From: CAYVUV01 sp964455095
Lineage (GTDB): Bacteria; Desulfobacterota; Binatia; HRBIN30; CADEER01
Length of the DNA: 23,395 bases
NCBI GenBank assembly: GCA_964455095.1
Contig: CAYVUV010000094.1
Location: 1 to 23,395, forward strand
Direction of reading: 5' to 3'
Shown here piece after piece: positions 15,987 to 23,395 of this stretch; position 1 is the first letter of the stretch; every line of letters begins with the position of its first letter. The position numbers and the translations under genes are program-made. Under the pieces are notes generated by a model. That model was given only the letters and a program-made list of their open reading frames with translations. It had not been told where the DNA came from and did no database searches.

Positions 15987-16685
15987 ATGAGTACGGAACG
16001 GCAGTCCGCCGGTAACCCACTTCCTCCCGGGTGCCAGCTGATCCAGATCCACGTCGCCGAGCTGAAGCAACTGTTCAACGCAATGGACCCCTCTCCGTTT
16101 CGAATGAAGGATCTAGCCCCGAGCGCGGACGAATTCATCGTCGGCTGGGCCCGAGAGGTGCCCCGACAAGCGCCGCTGGCCATGCTGATACACCTCGATC
16201 GGGCTGCGGGTCTGGCGGACGAGCCGATCATCCTACGAGAGGCGATCAGGGAATACTTCAGCCATCGCTCGCAGGTGTCCGGACGGCAGGTGCGTCAACT
16301 TTTCCGCGTGGGACGTATCAGTCTGTTGATCGGGCTCGTTTTTCTGGCGCTATCGATTGGCGTCGGAGACCTGATCGCAAACGCGTTGCGCGGCCGGCGA
16401 GTCGGCGAGCTTGTTCGCGAGAGTCTGCTGATCGGCGGGTGGGTTGCCATGTGGCGGCCGCTCGAAGTCTTCTTGTACGACTGGTGGCCGATTCGCTCCG
16501 AAGCGCGTCTCTATGACCGGCTGAGCGCCATGCCCGTACGGATTGTGTACACAGCGGACGCGAGATCCGATGCGTGGCGCTCGGACTGGCCGGCGATCTC
16601 GCCGACTCCAACCGTGCTGCGGCAGGAAGCGTCAGCGCACCCGCGCCGTGCACGGGAGACCGCATCGGGCGAGGCCCCAAAGTGA
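15987..16685 (+). CDS. Conserved hypothetical membrane protein
   Basis: The function of this 232-residue protein is unknown. The first 100 residues are soluble, with MDPSPFRMKDLAPSADEFIV at about 33-52. Two hydrophobic helices follow, at about 111-133 (ISLLIGLVFLALSIGVGDLI) and 145-167, the second containing GGWVAMWRPLEVFLYDWWPI. A short loop ends with RLSAMPVRIVY, and the tail is polar. I recall similar hypothetical proteins in proteobacteria, but no named domain. The ATG has a good ribosome binding site (CGGAGGTATGGA). It follows the calcium-type ATPase by 31 bases and may be co-transcribed with it, which makes an accessory role in ion stress thinkable but unproven. Confidence 0.85.
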   Translation: MSTERQSAGNPLPPGCQLIQIHVAELKQLFNAMDPSPFRMKDLAPSADEFIVGWAREVPRQAPLAMLIHLDRAAGLADEPIILREAIREYFSHRSQVSGRQVRQLFRVGRISLLIGLVFLALSIGVGDLIANALRGRRVGELVRESLLIGGWVAMWRPLEVFLYDWWPIRSEARLYDRLSAMPVRIVYTADARSDAWRSDWPAISPTPTVLRQEASAHPRRARETASGEAPK

Positions 16686-16976
16686 CCAGAAGGATGCTGC
16701 TCTTTTGCGTTGGGCGCCAAGGAAGAGCTGCGGCGCATCACAGGCGATCCGACGGCTGCCGGTGTTGTGAGGTTTGCGCCGGTCACAATCGCCTTTCTGA
16801 CCACTACCGGCAGCAGAACGCAGCGCTTTTAGATGATGAGCGACGGAGAGACGTTCGAGTGCAGTTCGCAAGAAGCTACGTTGCAGGACACATCTGCTCG
16901 GGTCGCTATGCGTGATTGGGGATGCGCGGGCCGCGTTGACTCCCCCGATGGAGGTCAGCAGTGCTTCGACACGCCC
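16686..16976. other. Convergent intergenic region
   Basis: The region lies between the plus-strand membrane protein and the minus-strand hemerythrin gene. No gene with a start and ribosome binding site is visible. The frame of the upstream gene stays open for about 50 codons after its TGA, but nothing there is a recognisable domain. A nested inverted repeat is present (16755-16814); no classical hairpin-plus-T-run terminator was found for either gene. Confidence 0.5.
16755..16814. repeat. Nested inverted repeats
   Basis: The outer arms are GCTGCCGGT (16755-16763) and ACCGGCAGC (16806-16814). Inside lie TTGTGA (16765-16770) and TCACAA (16783-16788), separated by 12 bases. Together they could fold into a stem-loop at the end of the upstream transcript. 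The inner pair is off-centre, so a simple extended hairpin is not certain. Confidence 0.35.
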
Positions 16977-17498
16977 TCAGCCGTCTTTGCGCTGAGTACC
17001 TTCCAGGTCGAAGTGGAATCCCGCGCGCTCGAGCGCGCGGTGCGCGGATGCGAGTACGCGTGGACCGCCGACGTGTCGGGCGACCGGCACCTCGGGCGCC
17101 GCGCGTAGCCGCGCAAGGAGCGCATCGCGCGCGCCGCCCGCCAGCTCCTCGCAGGTGTCGTAGAGGCCGCCGGGACCCTCTTCGATCGGGTTGTGCACGG
17201 CGAGGATGGTGTGAAGTGCCGTGACAACTGCCAGCGTCGGCGGCGGAACGAGCAGGGCGGCGAGCGCGCCGTGGTCGAGGCGCAGCTTCGCCGCGATCGG
17301 CAGCGGCTCGCCGCCCCGGGCCCGCTGCGCCGCGGGCAGCAGGATCTTCTCTTCCATGCCGATGTGCTTGAGCAGTCCGGCGCGGAACGCCGCGTAGGCG
17401 GCCGCATCGATGCGAGCGGGATCGTCCATCGCGCGCCGCAGCCACGCGTCGAGGCGCGCGTGATCGTCAGCCAAGAAGGCGTGTAGAGGTCCGTGCAT
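16977..17498 (-). CDS. Hemerythrin HHE domain protein
   Basis: This 173-residue protein has the four-helix hemerythrin-like HHE domain, which binds a di-iron centre for O2, NO or iron handling in the cytoplasm. Candidate ligands are His13 (DDHARLD), His45 and Glu49 (LLKHIGMEEKILLP), His76 (LRLDHGALAALL), His96 and His102 with Glu106/107 (HTILAVHNPIEEG). The C-terminal 50 residues (from about 125) are outside the domain and unrecognised. The frame is open upstream for another 100 codons, but the ATG at 17498 is supported by GCGGAGGAGTCA and the domain starts right there. It lies 217 bases after the universal stress protein gene on the same strand. The domain may serve nitrosative or oxidative stress; this is inference. 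Confidence 0.88.
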   Translation of the reverse strand: MHGPLHAFLADDHARLDAWLRRAMDDPARIDAAAYAAFRAGLLKHIGMEEKILLPAAQRARGGEPLPIAAKLRLDHGALAALLVPPPTLAVVTALHTILAVHNPIEEGPGGLYDTCEELAGGARDALLARLRAAPEVPVARHVGGPRVLASAHRALERAGFHFDLEGTQRKDG

Positions 17499-17564
17499 TG
17501 ACTCCTCCGCGTGGTGCGGCACTCGGAGTTTCTTACAGCGAGCGCCGAGCGCGCGCCAGTCCCC

Positions 17565-17600
17565 AGTATACTCGCTCCGCCTGCAGCGGCGGCGCCGCCG
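17565..17600 (-). promoter_or_regulatory. Candidate promoter of the hemerythrin gene
   Basis: The minus strand has TATACT (17570-17565), a good -10 hexamer about 65 bases before the hemerythrin start codon. No good -35 hexamer is present; its place is close to a perfect GC palindrome, CGGCGGCGCCGCCG (17587-17600), that might be an operator. Weak evidence. Confidence 0.25.
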
Positions 17601-17669
17601 TGTCGCTCCAATTCGGCTCAGAACGTGGCCGGCCACAGAATCGGACATCGATGCCGCATGCGGAGGGAA

Positions 17670-17697
17670 CGTGACGCCCATTCCGGCCAACGTCACG
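17670..17697 (-). terminator. Possible stem-loop after the USP gene
   Basis: CGTGACG and CGTCACG are separated by 14 bases, beginning 18 bases beyond the universal stress protein stop codon. There is no T-run after it on the minus strand, so intrinsic termination is doubtful. Confidence 0.25.
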
Positions 17698-17715
17698 AAC
17701 CTGAGCGCCGCACTC

Positions 17716-18660
17716 TCACTTCCGCGGCGGGCGCGGTGGAACAACCAGCACGTCACACGCCACGTCGCGTAGAACGTCGCCCGCGACCGTTCCGAGGAAG
17801 AGGTGTGCAACGCCCGTGAAGCCGCGCGTGCCGAGCACGAGGAGATCGGTGTCCGCCTTCTTCACCGCTTTCTGAATCACCAGCCGCGGCCGGCCGCACC
17901 GGATGCGAGTCCACATCGGCACGTCGCTGGCTCGCACTTTTGCTCGTTTTAGAGACGTAGCGAGCAGGTCGGCGAGCTGCCGAGATGCTTTCTGCTGGAA
18001 CTGCTCGCGGAAGTCGTCCGCGTCCTCCTTGGACAGACTCGAATAGACGAGTCCTTGATAGGGAATGTCGAAGGCATGGATGACGGTGACGCGCGGCCGT
18101 GGCGGCGGAAGCACCCGCAGCATAAAGCCGAGAACGTCATGCGCCGCCTGGTCGACGTCGAGTGCGACGGACGGACGCCTGTAGGGTGCGTGGGCGGCCA
18201 ATCGGACCACCAACACCGGGAGCATGAGCCGGCGGATGACGCGCTCGGCGGTCGAGCCGAGGAAGATGTCGCGCAGCGCGCGTCCACCGCCGCGGCCCAT
18301 GACGATGAGGTCGACCTTCGTCGAGTCCGCGCACGCGGCAATCTCCTTGGCGGCAACACCAACCTTCACTACTGGCGAGATGCTAACGCCCTTGGGTACC
18401 GACTTCGCCAGCGTGTTCGCCTCGTCGTTGAGCAGCTTCTTCGCGTCACGCTCGGCGGTGCGTCGATCCCGAGCGGGAAGACTCTCGGGGACAACATGGA
18501 GCAGCGTGAGTCGCGCTCCATCGCTCAGGGGCAACCGCGCGACCCGTGCCAAGAGGCGGTCCGAGATCGGCGTGAGATCCACCGCGACAAGGAGGGAGTG
18601 TAATCGTTCCGGCGCGTACGTCCCCAGCTCAACACCCCGCGGTTCATGGCGCTCGGTCAT
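17716..18660 (-). CDS. Tandem universal stress protein (UspA) domains
   Basis: This 314-residue cytoplasmic protein has two Usp domains in tandem (about 20-155 and 160-310). Both keep the ATP-binding signature G-x2-G-x9-G-[ST]: VMGRGGGRALRDIFLGSTAE in the first and LGTRGFTGVAHLFLGTVAGD in the second, so both halves could bind ATP, which is less common than one degenerate half. The first domain opens with LHSLLVAVDLTP and the second with PSVALDVDQAA. The ATG at 18660 is preceded by a strong ribosome binding site (AGAGGAGGTTCTACA). Upstream in-frame codons overlap the divergent promoter region and were not used. The gene diverges from the mrp operon and precedes the hemerythrin gene. Its role is probably survival under stress or energy limitation; partners are unknown. 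Confidence 0.93.
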   Translation of the reverse strand: MTERHEPRGVELGTYAPERLHSLLVAVDLTPISDRLLARVARLPLSDGARLTLLHVVPESLPARDRRTAERDAKKLLNDEANTLAKSVPKGVSISPVVKVGVAAKEIAACADSTKVDLIVMGRGGGRALRDIFLGSTAERVIRRLMLPVLVVRLAAHAPYRRPSVALDVDQAAHDVLGFMLRVLPPPRPRVTVIHAFDIPYQGLVYSSLSKEDADDFREQFQQKASRQLADLLATSLKRAKVRASDVPMWTRIRCGRPRLVIQKAVKKADTDLLVLGTRGFTGVAHLFLGTVAGDVLRDVACDVLVVPPRPPRK

Positions 18661-18848
18661 TGTAGAACCTCCTCTACCACTATCTGGACTGGAACGACTC
18701 CTGCGCAGTGCTGGGTCGCGACTGGTTGCCAGCGCGCGTGAGTATGTCATCCGGGGGCGCCCCTTTCCAGTTTGCCCGCTACTACAACCCCATCACACGC
18801 ACCGTTGCGCTTCTATCCACAGCCGCCAGTCGGTACAGTGCCCGCACG
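18661..18848. other. Divergent promoter region, USP / mrp operon
   Basis: These 188 bases must hold the promoters of both the usp gene (minus) and the mrp operon (plus). I could not pick a convincing -35/-10 pair on either strand. The plus-strand frame of mrpA is open through much of it, but the residues there are not membrane-like and lack a ribosome binding site. Confidence 0.45.
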
Positions 18849-21764
18849 ATGCCGCTCCTCGTTCTGCTGCTCCTGCCGTTCCTCGGCAGCCTGATCACGA
18901 TCCTCCTGCCCACGAGAGCTCGAACAGCGCTCGCAAGTTGGGCGGGGCTCGTGTCGGCGGTCGCAGCAATCGGCGTCATCGCGCTCTTTCCGCAGGTGCG
19001 CGACGGAGGCGTCATTCGCGAGGAGATTGCGTGGATCCCCTCCGCCGGACTCGACCTGGTGCTCCGGGTCGATGGCTTCGCGTGGATGTTCGCGGTGCTC
19101 GTCACGGTCATCGGGGCCCTTATCTGCCCGTATGCGCGCTACTACATGTCGCCCGAAGATCCGGTGGCGCGTTTCTACTCGTCGTTCCTCGCGTTCATGG
19201 GTGCGATGCTCGGCGTCATCCTCTCCGGCAACCTCGTCCAGCTCGTCATCTTTTGGGAGCTCACGAGCCTCGTTTCGTTCTTGCTCATTGGTTACTGGCA
19301 CCACCGCGTCGACGCGCGACGGGGCGCGCTCATGGCCCTGACCGTGACCGCCGCGGGCGGTCTGGCGCTGCTCGGTGGCGTCGTCATTATCGGGCACATC
19401 GTCGGCAGCTACGATCTCGACAGGGTGCTCGCGTCGGGCGACCTCATCCGCGGGCATCGGCTGTACGCGGCCGCGCTCGTGCTGGTTCTCGTCGGCGCCT
19501 TCACGAAGAGCGCCCAGTTTCCGTTCCACTTCTGGTTGCCGCGGGCGATGGTCGCCCCAACGCCGGTGTCCGCCTACCTGCACTCTGCGACCATGGTCAA
19601 GGCAGGCGTGTTCCTGCTGGCGCGTCTCTGGCCGGTGCTGGCGGGAACGGAGCTGTGGTTCTGGCTCGTCAGTGGGGCGGGGGTGACGACGCTCCTGCTC
19701 GGCGCGTACATCGCGATGTTTCAGAACGATCTGAAGCGCGTGCTCGCCTACTCGACGATCAGCCACCTCGGGCTCATCACGCTCCTCTTCGGGCTGAACA
19801 GCCCGCTCGCGGCCGTCGCCGGAGTGTTCCACATCATGAATCACGCGACGTTCAAAGCCTCGCTGTTCATGGCCGCCGGCATCGTCGATCACGAGACTGG
19901 CACGCGTGACATCCGCCGCCTCAACGGGCTTTTGCGTTCCATGCCCATCACCGGAACGCTGGCGCTCGTGGCGAGCGCGGCGATGGCCGGCGTGCCGCTC
20001 TTGAACGGCTTCCTCTCGAAAGAGATGTTCTTCGCCGAGACGGTGTTCCTGTCGTCGCACCCGTGGATTGAGGTCGGCCTGCCGGTGGCGGCAACGCTCG
20101 CGGGCGTCTTCGCCGTCGTGTACTCGCTGCGCTTCGGTTACGACATCTTCTTCGGCCCGCCCTCGACGGATCTCCCGCGCCAGCCGGAGGAGCCGCCGCG
20201 GTGGATGCGGATCCCCGTCGAACTGCTGGTCGTGACCTGCCTCGTCGTAGGCGTTGCGCCGGCGATCTCCATCGGCCCCTTGCTGGCCGCGGCGGCCCGC
20301 CCGGTGGTCGGCGGGGCACTGCCAGAATACAGCCTCGCCGTGTGGCACGGCTTCAACGCGCCCTTCGCGATGAGCCTCGCGGCGATCTCCGGCGGCATCG
20401 CCGGCTATCTTTGGGTGCGCCGGATGCAAATGCGGGGACACTTCGCGAACCCACCCGGCATCGAGCGGCTCAACGGCAGGCGCCTCTTCGAGAGCACGCT
20501 GGTGGGCCTCACGCAGTGTTCCCGCGCGGCCCTGCGCATCGTCGGTACCAGGCGTCTGCAGCCGCAGATGTTTGCGGTCGCTGCCGTGGCCCTCCTGCTC
20601 GCGGTCTCATCGTCGCGGGTCGAGCCTCTCCTCTGGGGAGACCGGGATCGTCTGCCCGCGTCGCCCGCGTTCGTATTGCTGTGGGTCGTCGGCATGGTGT
20701 GCGCCGTCGGCGCAGCCGTGAAGGCCAAGTACCACCGACTCGTCGCGCTCAGCTTGATGGGCGGCGCCGGGCTCGTCACCTGCCTCACCTTCATGTGGTT
20801 CTCGGCGCCCGATCTCGCACTCACTCAAATCGTCGTCGAGGTGGTGACGACCGTGCTGTTCCTGCTTGGACTGCGCTGGCTCCCGATTCGTCGGGAAGAG
20901 GAGCGGCGCCGCGACACGATGCGCGACAAGGCGCGGCGCGCACGCGATCTCACATTCGCGGTGGCGGCCGGCAGCGGACTCGCCGCGCTTTCCTACGCCA
21001 TGCTGACCCGACCCGCGCCGCAGAGTATCTCACCGTTCTTCTTGCGTCGATCGTTGCCGGAAGGCGGCGGCGCCAACGTCGTCAACGTCATGCTCGTCGA
21101 CTTCCGCGCCTTCGACACCCTGGGCGAGATCACCGTGCTCGGTGCGGTGGGGCTCACAGTGTTCGCGCTCTTGCGCCGCTTTCGCCCCCCGAAAGAGAGC
21201 ATCGAGCAACCAGATCAGCAGCGCAGGTTGGAGCCCGACGTCGTCACCGACCTCGTCAAGCCGCGCACGGCGGACGACAGGGCACGCGGATACCTGATGG
21301 TGCCGGCGATGATCGCGCACGTACTGCTGCCGATCGCCGTGGTCGTCGCGGCCCACCTCTTGCTGCGCGGCCACAATGCGCCGGGCGGCGGCTTCGTCGC
21401 GGGCCTCGCCGTCACCGTGGCGTTCCTCATGCAGTACCTCGTCGCGGGCACGCAGTGGGTTGAGGGGCGTGTTCGACTCAATCCCACGCGCTGGATCGGC
21501 CTGGGGCTCCTGGTCGCGGCGCTCACGGGGCTCGGCGCGCTCCCGCTGGGCTACCCACTCCTCACCAGCCACACCGCCCACGTCACGCTGCCGCTAGTTG
21601 GTGACGTGCACATGCCGAGCGCGACCTTCTTCGATCTCGGCGTGTTCTCGGCGGTCGTCGGGGCGACGCTGCTCATCCTCACGGCGCTCGCGCACCAGTC
21701 CATTCGCGCGCACCGCAAACCGGCGCAGCGCGCCCGGGCGTCGAAGATCGCGGGAGCAGCGTAG
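18849..21764 (+). CDS. mrpA: Na+/H+ antiporter subunit A fused to subunit B (MrpAB)
   Basis: The 971-residue polytopic membrane protein is the large subunit of the multisubunit monovalent cation/H+ antiporter (Mrp/Mnh/Pha), related to complex I NuoL. Key proton-path residues are present: Glu137 in VIFWELTSLVSF and Lys220 in AFTKSAQFPFHFWLP, followed by PTPVSAYLHSATMVKAG and FHIMNHATFKASLF. The last 170 residues are an MrpB (MnhB) domain, starting near RGYLMVPAMIAHVLLP and including LRGHNAPGGGFVAGL; this A-B fusion is characteristic of group 2 (PhaA-type) systems in proteobacteria. I chose ATG 18849 (MPLLVLLLLPFLGSL), the usual start of the first helix; the frame is open further upstream but without membrane character. 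Its ribosome binding site is weak. mrpC starts directly after the stop codon. Confidence 0.94.
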   Translation: MPLLVLLLLPFLGSLITILLPTRARTALASWAGLVSAVAAIGVIALFPQVRDGGVIREEIAWIPSAGLDLVLRVDGFAWMFAVLVTVIGALICPYARYYMSPEDPVARFYSSFLAFMGAMLGVILSGNLVQLVIFWELTSLVSFLLIGYWHHRVDARRGALMALTVTAAGGLALLGGVVIIGHIVGSYDLDRVLASGDLIRGHRLYAAALVLVLVGAFTKSAQFPFHFWLPRAMVAPTPVSAYLHSATMVKAGVFLLARLWPVLAGTELWFWLVSGAGVTTLLLGAYIAMFQNDLKRVLAYSTISHLGLITLLFGLNSPLAAVAGVFHIMNHATFKASLFMAAGIVDHETGTRDIRRLNGLLRSMPITGTLALVASAAMAGVPLLNGFLSKEMFFAETVFLSSHPWIEVGLPVAATLAGVFAVVYSLRFGYDIFFGPPSTDLPRQPEEPPRWMRIPVELLVVTCLVVGVAPAISIGPLLAAAARPVVGGALPEYSLAVWHGFNAPFAMSLAAISGGIAGYLWVRRMQMRGHFANPPGIERLNGRRLFESTLVGLTQCSRAALRIVGTRRLQPQMFAVAAVALLLAVSSSRVEPLLWGDRDRLPASPAFVLLWVVGMVCAVGAAVKAKYHRLVALSLMGGAGLVTCLTFMWFSAPDLALTQIVVEVVTTVLFLLGLRWLPIRREEERRRDTMRDKARRARDLTFAVAAGSGLAALSYAMLTRPAPQSISPFFLRRSLPEGGGANVVNVMLVDFRAFDTLGEITVLGAVGLTVFALLRRFRPPKESIEQPDQQRRLEPDVVTDLVKPRTADDRARGYLMVPAMIAHVLLPIAVVVAAHLLLRGHNAPGGGFVAGLAVTVAFLMQYLVAGTQWVEGRVRLNPTRWIGLGLLVAALTGLGALPLGYPLLTSHTAHVTLPLVGDVHMPSATFFDLGVFSAVVGATLLILTALAHQSIRAHRKPAQRARASKIAGAA

Positions 21765-22109
21765 ATGGAGGCCGTGCTCGCGCTCGTCATCGGCGTGCTT
21801 GCGGGAGCGGGGGTGTGGCTCATACTGCGTCCGCGAACCTTCCAGGTGATCATGGGGCTCGTGCTGCTCTCGTACGGTGTGAACCTCTTCATCTTCAGCA
21901 TGGGCAGCCTGTTCATAGACAAGCCGCCGATCGTCGTGGCGAGCCTTGCCCCCGACCTCGAGCACTACACCGATCCGATGCCCCAAGCCCTCGTGCTCAC
22001 GGCCATTGTCATCAGCTTCGCGACCACGGCGCTTTTCCTCGTCGTGCTGCTCGCGTCGCGCGGCCTGAGTGGCACCGACCACGTCGACGGCACGAGGGAC
22101 GCGGCGTGA
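21765..22109 (+). CDS. mrpC: Na+/H+ antiporter subunit C
   Basis: This small membrane subunit (114 residues) has three hydrophobic helices and is homologous to complex I NuoK. Typical strings are GVWLILRPRTFQVIMGLVLL, SYGVNLFIFSMG and DPMPQALVLTAIVISFATTA. It forms part of the MrpA-MrpD membrane module. The ATG immediately follows the mrpA TAG, and the TGA overlaps the mrpD GTG as GTGA (22106-22109), so translation of the subunits is probably coupled. Confidence 0.95.
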   Translation: MEAVLALVIGVLAGAGVWLILRPRTFQVIMGLVLLSYGVNLFIFSMGSLFIDKPPIVVASLAPDLEHYTDPMPQALVLTAIVISFATTALFLVVLLASRGLSGTDHVDGTRDAA

Positions 22110-23395
22110 GCCCGCCCCTCACGCACCTCGTCGTGGTGCCCGTCGTGCTGCCCCTCCTGGCGGCGGCGCTCATGCTGCTGCTCGGCGACAGGCGTCGGTG
22201 GCTGACCTCGATCATCAACATCGGTGCGACCGGGGCTGGTCTGCTCGCCGCGCTTGCGATCCTCGGACGGGTCGAGATCGACGGGGCGCCCGGAGCGATC
22301 GGCGTGTACCTCACCGCAAATTGGCAAGCGCCGTTCGGCATCGTGCTGGTGGCGGACCGGCTCTCGGCGCTCATGCTGGTGCTGACGGGCGTCGTCGGCC
22401 TCGCCACGGCCGTGTATGCGACGTCCGGCTGGAGCCGCGCGGGCGTGTACTTCCACCCGCTGTTCCAGATCCAGCTCATGGGCCTCAACGGGGCCTTCCT
22501 CACCGGCGACCTCTTCAACCTCTTCGTGTTCTTCGAGGTCATGCTCGCCGCCTCCTATGGTTTGCTGCTGCATGGATCGGGCTGGGTTCGCGTACATGCG
22601 GGGCTGCACTACATCGCGGTGAACCTGCTCGCCTCGTCGCTCTTCCTGGTGGGGCTCGCGCTGTTCTACGGCGTCGTGGGGACGCTCTCGATGGCGGACA
22701 TCGCCGCGAAGCTGCCGCACGTGCCAGCGGCGGATCGCGGCCTGCTGCATGCGGGGGCGGCGATTCTTGCCGTGGCGTTCCTGACGAAGGCGGCGATCTG
22801 GCCGCTCAACTTCTGGCTCGTGCCCGCCTACGTGGCAGCGAGCGCGCCGGTGACGGCGCTTTTCGCACTCATGACCAAGGTGGGCATCTACGCGCTTCTG
22901 CGTCTATCAACCTTGTTTTTCTCGGCGGATGCCGGACCGTCGGCGCATTTCGGGGCGATGGTCTTCCTCTACGGCGGGCTTGGGACCGGCGCCTTCGGGG
23001 TCCTCGGTCTCATGGCGTCTCTGCGCCTCGGGCGCATCGCCGGCTTCTCGATCATCGTCTCGTCCGGGACGCTCCTTGCGGCGATCGGAATCGGCGTCGA
23101 CTCCGTGACGTCGACGGCTCTCTTCTATCTGCTGAGCTCCACGTTGGCCGCGAGCCTGCTGTTTCTGCTCGTCGAGCTCGTCGAACGTCAGGGCACCCAC
23201 CGAGACCGCGCGCGGTTGCCCGACGCGGAAGCGGAGCCGGGCGAGGACACCAAGCTCGACGACGAGGAGGAGGCCCTCGTGGGTCGCGTCATCCCGGTGC
23301 CGCTGGCGCTGCTCGGCCTGGCCTTCATCGCCTGCGCCGTGCTCGTGGCAGGTTTGCCGCCGCTGTCGGGCTTCGTCGCCAAAGTCACGCTGATG
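22106..23395 (+). CDS. mrpD: Na+/H+ antiporter subunit D, cut by the window end
   Basis: The frame begins at a GTG overlapping the mrpC stop and runs open to the last base, giving 430 residues; MrpD proteins are usually about 490-550, so the C-terminus lies outside. It is a NuoM/NuoN-like antiporter subunit of about fourteen helices. Conserved proton-path residues are Glu144 in NLFVFFEVMLAASYGL, Lys228 in AFLTKAAIWPLNFWL and Lys258 in FALMTKVGIYALLRL. A charged loop at about 365-390 (EAEPGEDTKLDDEEEALVG) is common in Pha-type D subunits. The remaining subunits E, F and G are expected downstream. Confidence 0.93.
   Translation, partial: MSPPLTHLVVVPVVLPLLAAALMLLLGDRRRWLTSIINIGATGAGLLAALAILGRVEIDGAPGAIGVYLTANWQAPFGIVLVADRLSALMLVLTGVVGLATAVYATSGWSRAGVYFHPLFQIQLMGLNGAFLTGDLFNLFVFFEVMLAASYGLLLHGSGWVRVHAGLHYIAVNLLASSLFLVGLALFYGVVGTLSMADIAAKLPHVPAADRGLLHAGAAILAVAFLTKAAIWPLNFWLVPAYVAASAPVTALFALMTKVGIYALLRLSTLFFSADAGPSAHFGAMVFLYGGLGTGAFGVLGLMASLRLGRIAGFSIIVSSGTLLAAIGIGVDSVTSTALFYLLSSTLAASLLFLLVELVERQGTHRDRARLPDAEAEPGEDTKLDDEEEALVGRVIPVPLALLGLAFIACAVLVAGLPPLSGFVAKVTLM

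Noticed and set aside
16683..16835. Frame open for about 50 codons past the TGA of the hypothetical membrane protein, suggesting readthrough or selenocysteine
   Set aside because: No SECIS-like evidence, no recognisable domain after the stop, and the polar end of the protein is a natural C-terminus.
18813..20441. A 542-residue minus-strand frame opposite mrpA
   Set aside because: The composition is highly charged and repetitive with no domain, a mirror of membrane-protein codons on the plus strand.

Overview
The window is GC-rich, densely coding DNA that reads like part of a bacterial chromosome, probably a Gram-negative soil or sediment organism. Signs of this are a lipobox lipoprotein, a fused MrpA-MrpB antiporter subunit of the type known from proteobacteria, and several stress proteins. 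I cannot name the genus. No tRNA, rRNA, CRISPR array, transposase or phage gene is visible.

From 151 to 12627 all genes lie on the minus strand, so the transcription order runs from high to low coordinates: aconitase (acnA); a decayed DUF488 copy; the C-terminal stump of a GH15 glucoamylase/trehalase-type enzyme; a frameshifted glucose-1-dehydrogenase-type gene; a GTG-started Anabaena sensory rhodopsin transducer (ASRT)-like protein; an NRAMP-superfamily membrane transporter; a GH39 glycosidase; a GH144/glucoamylase-like glycosidase; an intact DUF488 protein; OsmC; a small gene remnant; an orphan membrane histidine kinase; and a DUF4056 lipoprotein. From the ASRT gene to the GH144 gene the reading frames are nearly contiguous (4-base overlaps, a 13-base gap), which implies one transcript. 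The upstream end of this sugar block is eroded, while its four downstream genes look intact.

From 12628 to 13147 there is a roughly 500-base divergent intergenic region with three perfect dyads and a candidate two-way promoter. It is followed on the plus strand by a P2A (SERCA/PacL-like) calcium-type P-type ATPase and a small two-helix membrane protein of unknown function. Hemerythrin and tandem universal-stress-protein genes follow on the minus strand. Divergent from the latter, an mrp (mnh/pha) Na+/H+ antiporter operon begins on the plus strand, with mrpAB (fused), mrpC and mrpD, the last cut by the window end.

Taken together, the right half is an ion-homeostasis and stress region (Ca2+ or other cation ATPase, Na+/H+ antiporter, USP, hemerythrin). 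The left half is an apparently cytoplasmic carbohydrate block with an unusual transporter and an ASRT-like domain, flanked on both sides by DUF488 copies in the same orientation. The most interesting points are the rhodopsin-free ASRT operon, the missing canonical metal motifs of its NRAMP-like transporter, and the visible decay of the operon's 5' end.
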